Source of the DNA: Bacilli bacterium
GTDB lineage: Bacteria > Bacillota_I > Bacilli_A > RF39 > UBA660
DNA length: 39,275 bases
Assembly (NCBI GenBank): GCA_017477845.1
Contig: JAFUTR010000018.1
Span: 1 to 39,275, forward strand
Direction: 5' to 3'
Both the position numbers and the translations under genes were made by a program. Below the pieces are notes generated by a model. The model ran no database searches and was not told the DNA's origin. It saw only the letters and a program-made list of their open reading frames with translations. Shown piece by piece: positions 14,294 to 22,818 of the stretch (its first letter is position 1; every line of letters starts with the position of its first letter).

Positions 14294-17113
14294 CTATTTT
14301 TGTTCAAGAATATTATTAAATTCTTTTATTTCTGTTTCTTGAAGATTTTCATTTTGTTTTATAGAGTTATCTTCTTTTAGTTCTTCGCTGTTTTCTTCTT
14401 TTGATAGCTCTACTTTTTCTTCTTTTTCTTTTTCATCTTTATCTTTATCACCAATTAGTCCAGTAAGTCCAAGTCCTGCTGCTCCCATTGCAAGTCCTGC
14501 TAGTGCTCCAAGGCTTGAGTTACTTTGTGATGTGTCAGCGCTGTTGTTTGCTGTATACACTGCATCAAGTCCTGTGTGTGGTGCATAGTATTTTGGATCA
14601 GTTGATGGAGTAATTCCAGGTATAATTGGTGTTGTTGTAACTGATATATCTTTTGTCGGTATATTAGTTTGTGGTGAAGTTGGAATTGTTCCACTAGGTA
14701 TTGGTTTTGTCTCTGGTGTTGTTCCTTCTGGTGTTTTATCTCCTCCAGTTGGTGGTGGTGTTTTATCTCCATCAGGATTATCTCTTCTGCTTGGTGGTGG
14801 AGTTGGATTATTCTTTGGTGTTGTTTTCTTTTCTGGTTCACCTTTAGATGTTGTATCTCCAGTTGTTGATGAATTGTAATGAACATGATCATTCTTTACT
14901 GGCCATATTTCTCTTTGATCCCAAATAGTTACCTGATTTCCATCAAGGTTTCCATCTTTTCCTATATGTTGTATTACAATTGAACCAGTAAAAGGGTCAA
15001 ATGCAGAAACAACCATATATCGTTCCCCATGTGCGTCATCAAATGTTAAAATATTTCCTTCTTCATATTTTGCCATTGAGTCAATGACCGGAAATAGTGA
15101 AAAGTTTTCTAATTGAGCTTTTAGGTCTTCATAATTAGCAAGTAAGTTTTCTGCGCTATCAAACCAACTAGAATATTCTCCATCTTCTCCGTTGTCACCC
15201 GACCTTTTAAAGAATCTTCTAGAATTTGTGCTACTTTCATCAAAATTAGCCCATATAGTTTTATCAGCATCTGCTTTATTTGCCCATTCCTCTTGTTTTT
15301 TCCTAAGTTCATCAAGTTCTAATTTTATTGCATTTTCTTCATCTAACAATTTTTGATATTTAGCATTCCAAGTTTTCCATCCTTCAGAATCTTCTTCCTT
15401 ATACGTAACTGTTTTAGTAGAAGGATTCCATTCTTTAACAATATGAGTTTTAGGAGGTTCATGACTTTTCCAACTAATAGTAGCAGCTTGGGCAATTTCC
15501 AACTCTGATTTTTTTAGGTTTATAGCGTCTTCTGCTTTTTTTAACTCATCTACATCTATCATAAATCTATCAAAAGCTGCTATTGCTTCTTCCATAGTAC
15601 CAGTCAAATGATTAATCAGTTGATCCATTAACCCTTCAGATAGCTCAAATCGCGCTTGTTCTTGATCTGCAGCCGCTCCAATCCATCCATCAATATTAGA
15701 ATGCATTTCTTCCCACTGCGTTTTATACGAATTTATTCTACTTTCAAATCTTTGCCTTAATTTATCAGCATTAATTCCCTGTTCTGTTATTCTTTTATAT
15801 GCTTGCTCAAGAGGTGTTCCAGTAAACAGACTTATCTCTGGTGACGGTCTTCCATAATCTGCCCATCCGGCAGCTACATATGCACCATACATTTTATCCC
15901 ATTCATCGCTTAAAAACTGTCCTGTAGCAGTTACAGCAGCTTTTTTCTCTAAAAATGATAATTCTGAAACTTTATCAGGGTCAAGTGGCCCAAATGAATT
16001 TTTTTCAATACCTTGTAGTATTGTCCCATCAGAATATGTTGCTCCATTTGTTGCCTTTATAATTTCCTTCATAGTATGATCAGATGCTAATGTATTTTCT
16101 TTAGTTATTGGTCCGTTACTTGTTTTTATCGCTTTTATTATTGTTTTTCCATCATCCTCATATTCTATATCTTTTTCATGGCCTTCCTTAGCAACTATTT
16201 TACCATCTATTATATCGACAACGTCTATTCCACGACCTAAAGTTCTAATTCCACCTTTTTTTGTGGTGCTTGTACCCCACATGAATTCATCTCTATTATC
16301 AGGTACATCTACTGATAATACAGCATTTGGCTTGTCAGCAGTTACTTTAGATTCATGTAATTTACTATCATTATTTTCACCTTTTAAGTGAAAACCATTA
16401 GGATCTATTTCTTGTAATTCTTCTTCAATTTTATTTTTGTACTCTGTGTAATTACCATTGGATTCAGCATCAACTATTTTTTCTGCTTCTTCTCTTGTTA
16501 AATAATGTCTTTCATAGTCATTTTTATTTATAACTGCTTGTATTGCTTCATTCTTAAGTTTACTAATTTCTTTTTCATAATAAGTAGCTTTCCCAAGATG
16601 ACTATCTCCATATTCTGAATTATTTGCATTTACTACTAATGAATTTATTTCATCATCTGTTGTAAATCCTTTTTCATCTGCTAGTCTTTGTAATGCTTTA
16701 AATTCTTTTTGTTGAACATCTTTGGTACTAAGCAAGTCCGTATAATGTTTTGATAAAGTATCATATGTAGCTGTAGCATTTTGCCCTAGTTCTTGTTTTT
16801 TTGTTATAAGTTCTTGAACTAATTGGTCATCATTTGGAAGTTGTTTCCCAGATGCTTTGTAGTATTCTTTTATAGGCTCTAGAGCTTTTTCTCTATTATC
16901 AATATATTCTTGCAATACGACATCGCTTGTTTTCCCATTTTTTAATGCTGCATCAAAATGAGCTTTAACATCTGTTTCTGTACTTAGATTTTTGTAACCT
17001 ATATTAGCTAATTCATTTTTTATTTCTATTGCTTTTTGAATATCATTTTCTCTTTCGATATTACCTATTGTTTTATCATTTACAATATTCCCATTTATAT
17101 CTACCTCTGCCAT
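14294..17113 (-). CDS. Cassette A presumed effector: large coiled protein with Pro-rich linker and C-terminal hydrophobic segment
   Basis: The function is not recognised. This 939-residue protein is last in cassette A, the position where the second cassette encodes a cysteine peptidase. The first 230 residues are charged and helical. A mixed region with GGIRTLGRGIDVVDIIDG follows. A long helical stretch (about 440-560) contains WEEMHSNIDGWIGAAADQ, resembling a WXG-type hairpin; then another coiled coil (about 560-650) and a small beta-like domain (about 680-745) with YMVVSAFDPFTGSIVIQHIG. Residues 749-840 are a Pro/Thr/Gly linker, 867-888 a Gly/Ala/Leu-rich hydrophobic segment, and the last 51 residues a charged tail. 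No signal peptide is seen. This fits a secreted or surface-spanning product, but that is inference. GGGGTG precedes the ATG. Confidence 0.75.
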   Translation of the reverse strand: MAEVDINGNIVNDKTIGNIERENDIQKAIEIKNELANIGYKNLSTETDVKAHFDAALKNGKTSDVVLQEYIDNREKALEPIKEYYKASGKQLPNDDQLVQELITKKQELGQNATATYDTLSKHYTDLLSTKDVQQKEFKALQRLADEKGFTTDDEINSLVVNANNSEYGDSHLGKATYYEKEISKLKNEAIQAVINKNDYERHYLTREEAEKIVDAESNGNYTEYKNKIEEELQEIDPNGFHLKGENNDSKLHESKVTADKPNAVLSVDVPDNRDEFMWGTSTTKKGGIRTLGRGIDVVDIIDGKIVAKEGHEKDIEYEDDGKTIIKAIKTSNGPITKENTLASDHTMKEIIKATNGATYSDGTILQGIEKNSFGPLDPDKVSELSFLEKKAAVTATGQFLSDEWDKMYGAYVAAGWADYGRPSPEISLFTGTPLEQAYKRITEQGINADKLRQRFESRINSYKTQWEEMHSNIDGWIGAAADQEQARFELSEGLMDQLINHLTGTMEEAIAAFDRFMIDVDELKKAEDAINLKKSELEIAQAATISWKSHEPPKTHIVKEWNPSTKTVTYKEEDSEGWKTWNAKYQKLLDEENAIKLELDELRKKQEEWANKADADKTIWANFDESSTNSRRFFKRSGDNGEDGEYSSWFDSAENLLANYEDLKAQLENFSLFPVIDSMAKYEEGNILTFDDAHGERYMVVSAFDPFTGSIVIQHIGKDGNLDGNQVTIWDQREIWPVKNDHVHYNSSTTGDTTSKGEPEKKTTPKNNPTPPPSRRDNPDGDKTPPPTGGDKTPEGTTPETKPIPSGTIPTSPQTNIPTKDISVTTTPIIPGITPSTDPKYYAPHTGLDAVYTANNSADTSQSNSSLGALAGLAMGAAGLGLTGLIGDKDKDEKEKEEKVELSKEENSEELKEDNSIKQNENLQETEIKEFNNILEQK

Positions 17114-17124
17114 AATTTCACCCC

Positions 17125-17454
17125 TTAATTATTTACATCAAGTTCAGAAGCAAAATCTTGCATATTATTTTCAAGTTCTTCTTCTAATCTTCTGTAATCC
17201 TCTAATGTTTTCTTTAAAAATTTAATATATAAATCAAGTGAATACTCAATTGGCCCAAAGTTTTCCATTAATTCAGTATATTTTTCATACATTACTGATT
17301 GTGCACTACCATTCCAAGTATCTGTTGCATCTATTTCTTTAGAATTCTTTTTTTCATTGCTAAAAACATCTTGTATGATTTTATATGATTTTTCAATTTC
17401 ACTTATTACAGCTTCAAACTGTGCTGAATCAGTTATTACTATTCTATCTTCCAT
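17125..17454 (-). CDS. Divergent WXG100-like protein, cassette A (second partner)
   Basis: A 109-residue all-helical protein with a WNG turn at residues 47-49 (DTWNGSAQ), the hallmark of WXG100 helical hairpins. It aligns with the 113-residue protein at 24899-25240 at the same cassette position: W-(N/S)-G-x-A, then YxKY/F...EL...F..I...LD.YI.FLKKT. Its ATG lies inside the end of the previous gene (11-base overlap) with GGAGG nine bases upstream, so the two are translationally coupled. By analogy with WXG100 and LXG-associated helical partner proteins, it probably binds its neighbour or the effector for type VII-like export. Confidence 0.8.
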   Translation of the reverse strand: MEDRIVITDSAQFEAVISEIEKSYKIIQDVFSNEKKNSKEIDATDTWNGSAQSVMYEKYTELMENFGPIEYSLDLYIKFLKKTLEDYRRLEEELENNMQDFASELDVNN

Positions 17455-17752
17455 ATCTTGAAGCCTCCATTTTTAAGGAATGAGCGAATTCTTCATCGCG
17501 TTCTTCATATCCTTTATTGGCTTGTTCTATAAAATGAGCAATATTTTGAAATGTTATAGAAATGTTTTTCATTTTATTTGCATAATTTACAAAGTTATTA
17601 CAAAAAGCTGTAGAATCTTTTCCTTGCCAAATTCCTCTAAGAGTTTCAGCGCTCTTTAAAAGATTTTCAATTTCTCCATCTAAAATATCTTTATCTTTGT
17701 ATATTGAATTTTTAACATTATTCAACTCATCGTGTCTTACTTTCAAAATCAT
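17444..17752 (-). CDS. WXG100-family protein, cassette A
   Basis: A 102-residue helix-turn-helix protein with WQG at residues 42-44, the normal place and length for WXG100/ESAT-6-like substrates or chaperones of type VII secretion. It starts MILKVRHDEL, as many WXG100 proteins start with a short beta-like MxIKV, and ends in a charged tail containing a Y...D/E-like element (GYEERDEEF). It is paralogous to the 109-residue protein at 25200-25529, which has its Trp at the same position 42, and the FIEQANK/FIEYANK segment matches. AGGTGAT precedes the ATG. It probably dimerises with a neighbour. Confidence 0.87.
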   Translation of the reverse strand: MILKVRHDELNNVKNSIYKDKDILDGEIENLLKSAETLRGIWQGKDSTAFCNNFVNYANKMKNISITFQNIAHFIEQANKGYEERDEEFAHSLKMEASRYGR

Positions 17753-17760
17753 TCTATCAC

Positions 17761-18588
17761 CTACTTATCATCATTTGGAACTTCAAAATTATAATTCATT
17801 GCTTCTTTTTCTCTTGCCTCTTGTTCCTTCTTTTTCTTTTCTTTTTCATCTTGTTCTAATATTTGAGCAGCAGCAAATGCTGACGTGTCGATATTTTGAA
17901 CTTGAGAAGTAGTTCCTGTTGAGATGTTTCCTAGCATTGATCTACCAATAACTGATGATTCATCAATATTTTGTAGTTGTTGATTATCTCCTTTATTTAT
18001 GTCTCCAAGAACAGATTTACCGATAACTGAATCTTCACTAATTTTTTGTTCTTGTTGCTCTTTATCACTTTTTATGTTTTTCATATTGTCATTATAAGTT
18101 ACGCTACTTGTGGCATCATATTTTTGTTCAGATGTAGCACTTCTTGTAATATTGAGTAAATCTTCTTTTGCTATTGTGCTCTCATCAATTTCATTAACCA
18201 TTTGTGTCTGTTTTCCATCGGTTACAGCACGTCCATCAATTTTTGCTAGAATTGAACGATTATATGTATTAATTTCTGTTGCATCTTCATTTAAAAAATC
18301 CTTTGGAATGATAAGCTCTCTTGCTTTACTAGTAAGTGCTAGTTCATAATCTCTCATCTCATCTGTATGCCTTTTCATTATATTAGTTGTATTAGCTATT
18401 GCCTCATATGTTGCTGCTATTCCTTCTAATCCTACACTAATACTATTTACTAGTGCTCCAACACTCACATGTGTACTAAATTCTTTTTTATACTCTAAAC
18501 CTGTTTCAAAAATATCATTTGCAAGTTTATTTTGAGATGCTATATAATCATCCAGTTCATCAAAATTCATTCTTATTACGTTTGCCAT
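17761..18588 (-). CDS. Cassette A first gene: helical KIDGR-motif protein with C-terminal repeats
   Basis: A protein of about 275 residues with no recognised family. Residues 1-90 are helical (TYEAIANTTNIMKRHTDEMRDYE), like a long WXG/LXG-type hairpin. Then come IIPKDFLNEDAT and AKIDGR (115-120) followed by AVTDG; both are shared with the first protein of cassette B (IPLPKDWDANDT and SKIDGR at 112-117, then SINEG). The C-terminal half holds degenerate repeats built around IDESSVIGRSMLGNI, and ends in a Lys/Glu-rich segment. The start is the ATG at 18588 (MANVIRMNF) with AGGGTG upstream; an in-frame GTG nine bases earlier lies inside that site. It has its own good promoter. A targeting or adaptor role is plausible but inferred. 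Confidence 0.78.
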   Translation of the reverse strand: MANVIRMNFDELDDYIASQNKLANDIFETGLEYKKEFSTHVSVGALVNSISVGLEGIAATYEAIANTTNIMKRHTDEMRDYELALTSKARELIIPKDFLNEDATEINTYNRSILAKIDGRAVTDGKQTQMVNEIDESTIAKEDLLNITRSATSEQKYDATSSVTYNDNMKNIKSDKEQQEQKISEDSVIGKSVLGDINKGDNQQLQNIDESSVIGRSMLGNISTGTTSQVQNIDTSAFAAAQILEQDEKEKKKKEQEAREKEAMNYNFEVPNDDK

Positions 18589-18624
18589 AGATTTCACCCT
18601 ACCTTATTTTTACATTATATTTTT

Positions 18625-18653
18625 ATTTTAATATATTTTTACTTATTTATCAA
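18625..18653 (-). promoter_or_regulatory. Promoter of WXG cassette A
   Basis: TTGATA (18648-18653) and TAAAAT (18625-18630) are 17 bases apart on the minus strand, giving a start near 18618 and a short leader of about 30 nt before the ATG at 18588. It lies downstream of the terminator of the preceding gene, so cassette A is an independent transcription unit. Confidence 0.6.
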
Positions 18654-18687
18654 CTTTAGAATAATGATATTTACATTTAGTATACAA

Positions 18688-18711
18688 AAAATCCTTATTA
18701 ATTAAGGATTT
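18688..18711 (-). terminator. Terminator overlapping the end of the glycoside hydrolase gene
   Basis: AAATCCTTA (18689-18697) pairs with TAAGGATTT (18703-18711), with six T on the minus strand. The stop codon lies at the edge of the stem. Confidence 0.75.
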
Positions 18712-19874
18712 ACTTTTAATATATTATTAATACTTTCTAGTTCTAAATTAGATTTATCATTTTTGTATTTATCATTAAATATATAATTATAACTAAAAAG
18801 GGAAAAGCCATTATATTTTTTATTATTCTTTAAATATTCTATTTCTTTTGAAATAATGTTATCATTTTCAAGCCATTCATTTACTCCACTTCCTGCATAT
18901 TTATCAGATGTTCCTACTTTATAAAAAGAAAGTGCTGGTATTAATTTTATTTTCTCATTTTTTATTAAACTTTTCCAGTCATTTACTGTATCTTTAAATG
19001 GCCTTACTTGATTATTAAAGCCATAATATATTTGAGGCATTATATAATCTACATATTCACTTTTTTCAAGTATTTCTTTAACATCTAAGTAACTATTATC
19101 ATAACAGTTATCAATATTTCCTTCTGGAGCTATTCCAAACTCTACTTTAGGCTTAATTTCTTTTATTGATTTATATACTTTTTTTATAAGAGTTTTAACA
19201 TTATTTAATCTAAAATCATTTAGATTAATATTAGGATTATCCTTTATGTATTCTTCATACGATTTAAGATCTATTTTTTTATCTGGATAAAAATAATCAT
19301 CAAAATGAATGCCATCAACATCATAGTTAATAACTATTTCTTTAATTCCATTTACTATTAGAGTTTGAACTTCTTCACTAGCAGGATTTAAATACATTCC
19401 ATTTTCAGTTATTTTAGCATTTCCTCTTGATGAGTATTTTTTGTATACAGAGTTTTCTGTTTCATTTTTTAAATTACTTATTCTATATGGATTAATCCAA
19501 GCATCAAATTTTATATTTCTTTTATGTGCTTCATTGATGAAATATTCTAAAACATCATAGTTTGGATAAACATCTTTGTCATTTAATATATATTTACTTG
19601 TTGGATAATATTTTGAAATATATATTGAATCAGAAAATGGTCTTACATGTACAATAATTCTATTGAAGTTTATTTTTTTAATGTTATCTAATACTTCTTT
19701 TATATTTTCTTTTGATTCTTCTTCTGTTTTACCTTGAATATAGTTTTGAAATTCAATGTATGAAAAATATACTGCTCTTGTTTCATAAGTATCACTTTTA
19801 ACTTGCTTTTTTTCAATTAAAAAGAATGTTGCTACTGTTAGTGCTAATAATAATGCTAATAATAATTTCTTCAT
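18702..19874 (-). CDS. Secreted GHL10-type glycoside hydrolase (YngK-like)
   Basis: Belongs to the glycosyl-hydrolase-like 10 (DUF187) family of TIM-barrel proteins that act on cell-surface polysaccharides; the exact substrate is unknown. The N-terminus is a signal or anchor (KKLLLALLLALTVATFFLI). Family landmarks follow: ETRAVYFSYIEF, FNRIIVHVRPFSDSIY, FDAWINPYR, GIHFDDYFYPD, EFGIAPEGN and YVDYIMPQIYYG. The Asp pair in HFDDY and the Glu in APEG are candidate catalytic residues. It has about 390 residues, typical of the domain alone. The ATG at 19874 is preferred because GGTGATG precedes it; upstream in-frame GTG and ATG codons fall in that site. It is a single-gene unit. Confidence 0.87.
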   Translation of the reverse strand: MKKLLLALLLALTVATFFLIEKKQVKSDTYETRAVYFSYIEFQNYIQGKTEEESKENIKEVLDNIKKINFNRIIVHVRPFSDSIYISKYYPTSKYILNDKDVYPNYDVLEYFINEAHKRNIKFDAWINPYRISNLKNETENSVYKKYSSRGNAKITENGMYLNPASEEVQTLIVNGIKEIVINYDVDGIHFDDYFYPDKKIDLKSYEEYIKDNPNINLNDFRLNNVKTLIKKVYKSIKEIKPKVEFGIAPEGNIDNCYDNSYLDVKEILEKSEYVDYIMPQIYYGFNNQVRPFKDTVNDWKSLIKNEKIKLIPALSFYKVGTSDKYAGSGVNEWLENDNIISKEIEYLKNNKKYNGFSLFSYNYIFNDKYKNDKSNLELESINNILKVNP

Positions 19875-19917
19875 TTTCATCACCAGTTAAATATATGCTT
19901 GTACATAAAAAAATATA

Positions 19918-19956
19918 ATAAAAAATCTAGAAAGGTTTTAATATTCTTTCTAGATT
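19918..19956 (-). terminator. Terminator after queA
   Basis: An 11-bp stem, AATCTAGAAAG (19924-19934) with its complement (19946-19956), is followed by six T on the minus strand, five bases past the queA stop. Confidence 0.8.
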
Positions 19957-19961
19957 AATAA

Positions 19962-21311
19962 TTATTTATTAATAATAAACATCGAGTCTCCAAATGAGAA
20001 AAATCTATAGTCATTTTTTATAGCATTTTTATAAGCATTTAAGATATTATCTCTTCCAGCTAGTGCACTAACTAGCATAACTAGTGTTGACTTTGGTAAA
20101 TGGAAATTAGTTATTAGATTATCTACAACTTTAAATTTGTATCCTGGATATATAAAAATATCTGTGTTTCCAAAGTCTTCTTTTAATTCTCCATATTTCG
20201 TGGCAACTGTTTCCAAAACTCTTACAGAAGTTGTTCCTACTACAACTAATCTTTTGTTATTTTTCTTTGTTTTATTTATTATATCTGCAGTTTCTTTACT
20301 TATTTCATAGTACTCACTATGCATGTGATGTTCTAGTATGTTTTCTGTGTTTACAGGTCTAAATGTTCCAAGCCCAACATGTAATGTAACATAGGCAATA
20401 TTTACTTTTTTATTTTTTAATTCTTCTAGTAATTCTTTTGTGAAATGTAGTCCTGCAGTTGGTGCTGCTGCACTTCCAATATTTTTTGCATATACTGTTT
20501 GATATCTATTCTGATCTTCAAGTTTTTCATGAATATATGGAGGAAGTGGCATTGTCCCAAGTTTATCAAGAATTTCATAAAGTATTCCATCATAAATTAG
20601 TTCAAATACTCTTAATCCTTCGTCTTTTATTTCTATACATTTAGCTTTTAATAACCCTTCACCAAAAGATACAATTGTTCCAAGCTTTACTCTTTTAGCA
20701 GGTTTACAAAGTGTTTCCCATTTATCACTTTCTAAGTTTTTAAGAAGTAATACTTCTATTACTGCTTTAGTGTCAGTCTTTTCTCCAATTAATCTTGCTG
20801 GTATTACTTTTGTATCATTTAATACAATTGTATCTCCTTCATTCAAAAACTCTACTATATCTTTAAAATGTCTATGTTCTACTTCCCCATTATTTTTATT
20901 TAGTACTAGCATTTTAGAAGATGATCTATCTTTTAGTGGTGTCTGTGCAATTAATCTTTCAGGTAGTTCATAGTCATAATAATCTAATTTTAAAACATCA
21001 CTACTTTCTAATTGTTTCATTTTTTCAAGTTGTTCATCAATTGTCTTAGAATTCTTTATAATATTATCAGCATTATCTTTATAAATATTAATATACTTCT
21101 CATAGTCTTTTTCATCTTTATCTTTTAACATTATTATAATAAGTGCTAATCCTTGTGGTGATACTTTATTTATTTTATCTTGATAAAGTCTATAAACAAT
21201 ACCTAAAATATTTGAGTATTCATCCATATTTTTATTTAAATATTTTGTATAATTATCTATACTTGATGCAACTAACATTAAGTGCTTTGTCATATCATTT
21301 ACTTCAAACAT
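19962..21311 (-). CDS. queA: tRNA preQ1(34) S-adenosylmethionine ribosyltransferase-isomerase with N-terminal extension
   Basis: Transfers the ribose of SAM to preQ1 at tRNA position 34, making epoxyqueuosine. Residues 108-449 are a full-length QueA (342 residues), starting [23 protein letters not shown] and containing [51 protein letters not shown] and [15 protein letters not shown]. The first 107 residues are extra: a helical, unrecognised domain ([23 protein letters not shown]). The extension seems real: AGGAGAA precedes the ATG at 21311, and no internal start near the QueA boundary has a ribosome binding site. It follows ruvB by nine bases, the familiar ruvA/ruvB/queA neighbourhood. Confidence 0.93.
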   Translation of the reverse strand: MFEVNDMTKHLMLVASSIDNYTKYLNKNMDEYSNILGIVYRLYQDKINKVSPQGLALIIIMLKDKDEKDYEKYINIYKDNADNIIKNSKTIDEQLEKMKQLESSDVLKLDYYDYELPERLIAQTPLKDRSSSKMLVLNKNNGEVEHRHFKDIVEFLNEGDTIVLNDTKVIPARLIGEKTDTKAVIEVLLLKNLESDKWETLCKPAKRVKLGTIVSFGEGLLKAKCIEIKDEGLRVFELIYDGILYEILDKLGTMPLPPYIHEKLEDQNRYQTVYAKNIGSAAAPTAGLHFTKELLEELKNKKVNIAYVTLHVGLGTFRPVNTENILEHHMHSEYYEISKETADIINKTKKNNKRLVVVGTTSVRVLETVATKYGELKEDFGNTDIFIYPGYKFKVVDNLITNFHLPKSTLVMLVSALAGRDNILNAYKNAIKNDYRFFSFGDSMFIINK

Positions 21312-21320
21312 AATATTCTC

Positions 21321-22340
21321 CTAGTCAAATAATGAATTTTGGTAATTTAAGTTAAGATGTTTATAACCAAGATCTGTTACAACTCTTCCTCTTGGTGTTC
21401 TTTTTAATAATCCTTTTTGCAATAAGTATGGCTCATAAACATCTTCTATTGTTGTTACTTCTTCTCCTATTACGCTTGCGATAGCTTCTACTCCAACAGG
21501 CCCTCCGTTAAATTTTTCAACTATTGCTTTTAGTAATTGATGGTCAGTATCATCAAGTCCTAAGTCATCAACTTTTAATCTATCAAGTGCTTTTTTAGTA
21601 ACATCTAAATCTATTTCTTCTTTTCCGTCTACTATAGCAAAATCTCTTACACGTTTAAACATTCTATTTGCAATTCTTGGTGTTCCTCTACTACGGGAAG
21701 CTAGTTCTTTAGCTGCTTCGTCATTTATTGGGGAAGATAATACTCTTGAGGTTCTTTTTACTATATCCATAAGTTCTTCTGTTGTATAATACTGCATTTT
21801 AGCAGTTATTCCGAATCTATCACGAAGCGGTGCAGTTAAGTCTCCTGCTCTTGTGGTTGCTCCAACAAGTGTAAATGGAGGAAGATTAATTCTTATATTT
21901 CTTGAGTTTCCTTCACTTCCAACTATTATGTCTAAAACAAAGTCTTCCATAGCGCTATAAAGTACTTCTTCAACGAATGATGGTATTCTATGTATTTCAT
22001 CGATAAATAATACGTCTCCTGGTTCAAGTGAAGAAAGGATTGCTGCAAGATCTCCAGTTTTTTCAATAGCAGGACCACTAGCCATTCTAATATTACTTCC
22101 TAATTCATTAGCTATTATGTAGGCAAGGGTTGTTTTACCAAGTCCAGGTGGCCCATATAACAATACATGGTCAAGACTTTCTTTTCTAAGTTTAGCTGAT
22201 TCAATGAATACTTTAATATTTTCTTTAACATCTTTTTGTCCGATATACTCATCAAGTGTTTCCGGTCTAATGTTATCAAGTTGTTCATCTTCTATTGTTT
22301 CTTCTTCATCAAATATTTCATTTTTAATTTTTTTAGGCAT
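21321..22340 (-). CDS. ruvB: Holliday junction branch migration ATPase RuvB
   Basis: The hexameric AAA+ motor that, with RuvA, drives Holliday junction branch migration. [22 protein letters not shown] opens the ATPase domain. Walker A is [11 protein letters not shown], Walker B is LFIDEIHR, sensor 1 is LVGATTRAG and the Arg-finger segment is PLRDRFG. The C-terminal winged helix has [10 protein letters not shown] and KRTPRGRV. Its 339 residues are the normal length. AAGTGAT precedes the ATG. It is separated from ruvA by two small ORFs and a terminator and appears to have its own promoter, then continues into queA. Confidence 0.97.
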   Translation of the reverse strand: MPKKIKNEIFDEEETIEDEQLDNIRPETLDEYIGQKDVKENIKVFIESAKLRKESLDHVLLYGPPGLGKTTLAYIIANELGSNIRMASGPAIEKTGDLAAILSSLEPGDVLFIDEIHRIPSFVEEVLYSAMEDFVLDIIVGSEGNSRNIRINLPPFTLVGATTRAGDLTAPLRDRFGITAKMQYYTTEELMDIVKRTSRVLSSPINDEAAKELASRSRGTPRIANRMFKRVRDFAIVDGKEEIDLDVTKKALDRLKVDDLGLDDTDHQLLKAIVEKFNGGPVGVEAIASVIGEEVTTIEDVYEPYLLQKGLLKRTPRGRVVTDLGYKHLNLNYQNSLFD

Positions 22341-22345
22341 AGTAT

Positions 22346-22390
22346 CACTTCCATTCAGTATTATTATAATATAAAAGTTTCATAAACTCC
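22346..22390 (-). promoter_or_regulatory. Possible promoter of ruvB-queA
   Basis: Between the terminator at 22402-22427 and the ruvB start, the minus strand has TTGATG, then an AT-rich spacer of 18 bases to TATTAT, overlapped by a TATAAT. Spacing to the perfect hexamer is 21, so the exact -10 is uncertain. A promoter is expected here because a terminator precedes ruvB. Confidence 0.4.
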
Positions 22391-22401
22391 ATCAAATACT
22401 T

Positions 22402-22427
22402 AAAAAAGAGTAAATAAATACTCTTTT
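22402..22427 (-). terminator. Terminator ending the smc-cassette B-ruvA transcript
   Basis: AAAAGAGTA (22404-22412) pairs with TACTCTTTT (22419-22427), with six T on the minus strand. The stem contains the stop codon of the 71-residue ORF, supporting that ORF as a real gene end. Confidence 0.7.
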
Positions 22428-22641
22428 ATTTGTCATACATTATCACTCCACAATCAACAGGATGATCGATGTATAAAACATCTTTCTTTTTTGATTTGTT
22501 CTTAAATATTAAATATATTTTACTATCTGATGTAGCCTCTATATAATAGTCCTTAAAGTGCTTAAATTCTTTTTCTGAATCTTTTTTGAAAGAGCTAATT
22601 ATTTTATTGTACCAAATGCTTTTTTTGCATACACAAGTCAA
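22426..22641 (-). CDS. Small hypothetical protein downstream of ruvA
   Basis: Not recognised. It has 71 residues, with two Cys near the start (TCVCKK) and one near the end (VDCGV), many Lys, and a pattern of alternating beta strands (KIYLIFKNKSKKKDVLYID). The only start is a TTG at 22641 whose TT-GA overlaps the TGA of the preceding small membrane ORF, suggesting coupling; no clear ribosome binding site is present. The terminator at its stop codon argues that it ends a transcript. It may be the C-terminal part of a longer protein whose N-terminal half is the frameshifted ORF just upstream. Confidence 0.45.
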   Translation of the reverse strand: MTCVCKKSIWYNKIISSFKKDSEKEFKHFKDYYIEATSDSKIYLIFKNKSKKKDVLYIDHPVDCGVIMYDK

Positions 22642-22788
22642 TTATTTTCTAAAATTCCTTTTAGTTCTTCTTTTTTTGTTTCTTCTTTGTTATTATTTCC
22701 TATATATAAATAGGTTCCAGTTCCTATTAATAGAATTCCCATTATTAATATGATAAATATTAATACTTTATTTTTTTTTGTTTTTCAT
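22638..22788 (-). pseudogene. Small single-pass membrane ORF interrupted at an A9 run
   Basis: GAGGT precedes an ATG at 22788. In frame the product is only MKNKKK before TAA, because a run of nine A (22771-22779) misaligns the frame. With one A fewer, the reading frame continues for about 40 more residues: KVLIFIILIMGILLIGTG, a membrane helix, then YLYIGNNNKEETKKEELK and a stop at 22638. The good ribosome binding site and the clean membrane-anchor sequence suggest a genuine gene. It is either broken, read through transcriptional slippage on the A run, or affected by a homopolymer sequencing error. Confidence 0.5.
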
Positions 22789-22818
22789 AAATTACCTCAT
22801 TTTATTCTTTCAAATAAT

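Noticed and set aside
14500-14892. Gln/His-rich open frame in another minus-strand frame
   Set aside because: It is an out-of-frame reading of the Pro/Thr-rich linker codons of the 939-residue protein; the composition is an artefact of that repeat-like DNA.
17761-18588. Classical LXG toxin for the first gene of cassette A
   Set aside because: There is no LXG motif and no C-terminal toxin domain; the C-terminus is repeats and a charged tail, and the paralogue in cassette B is similar only in the N-terminal half.
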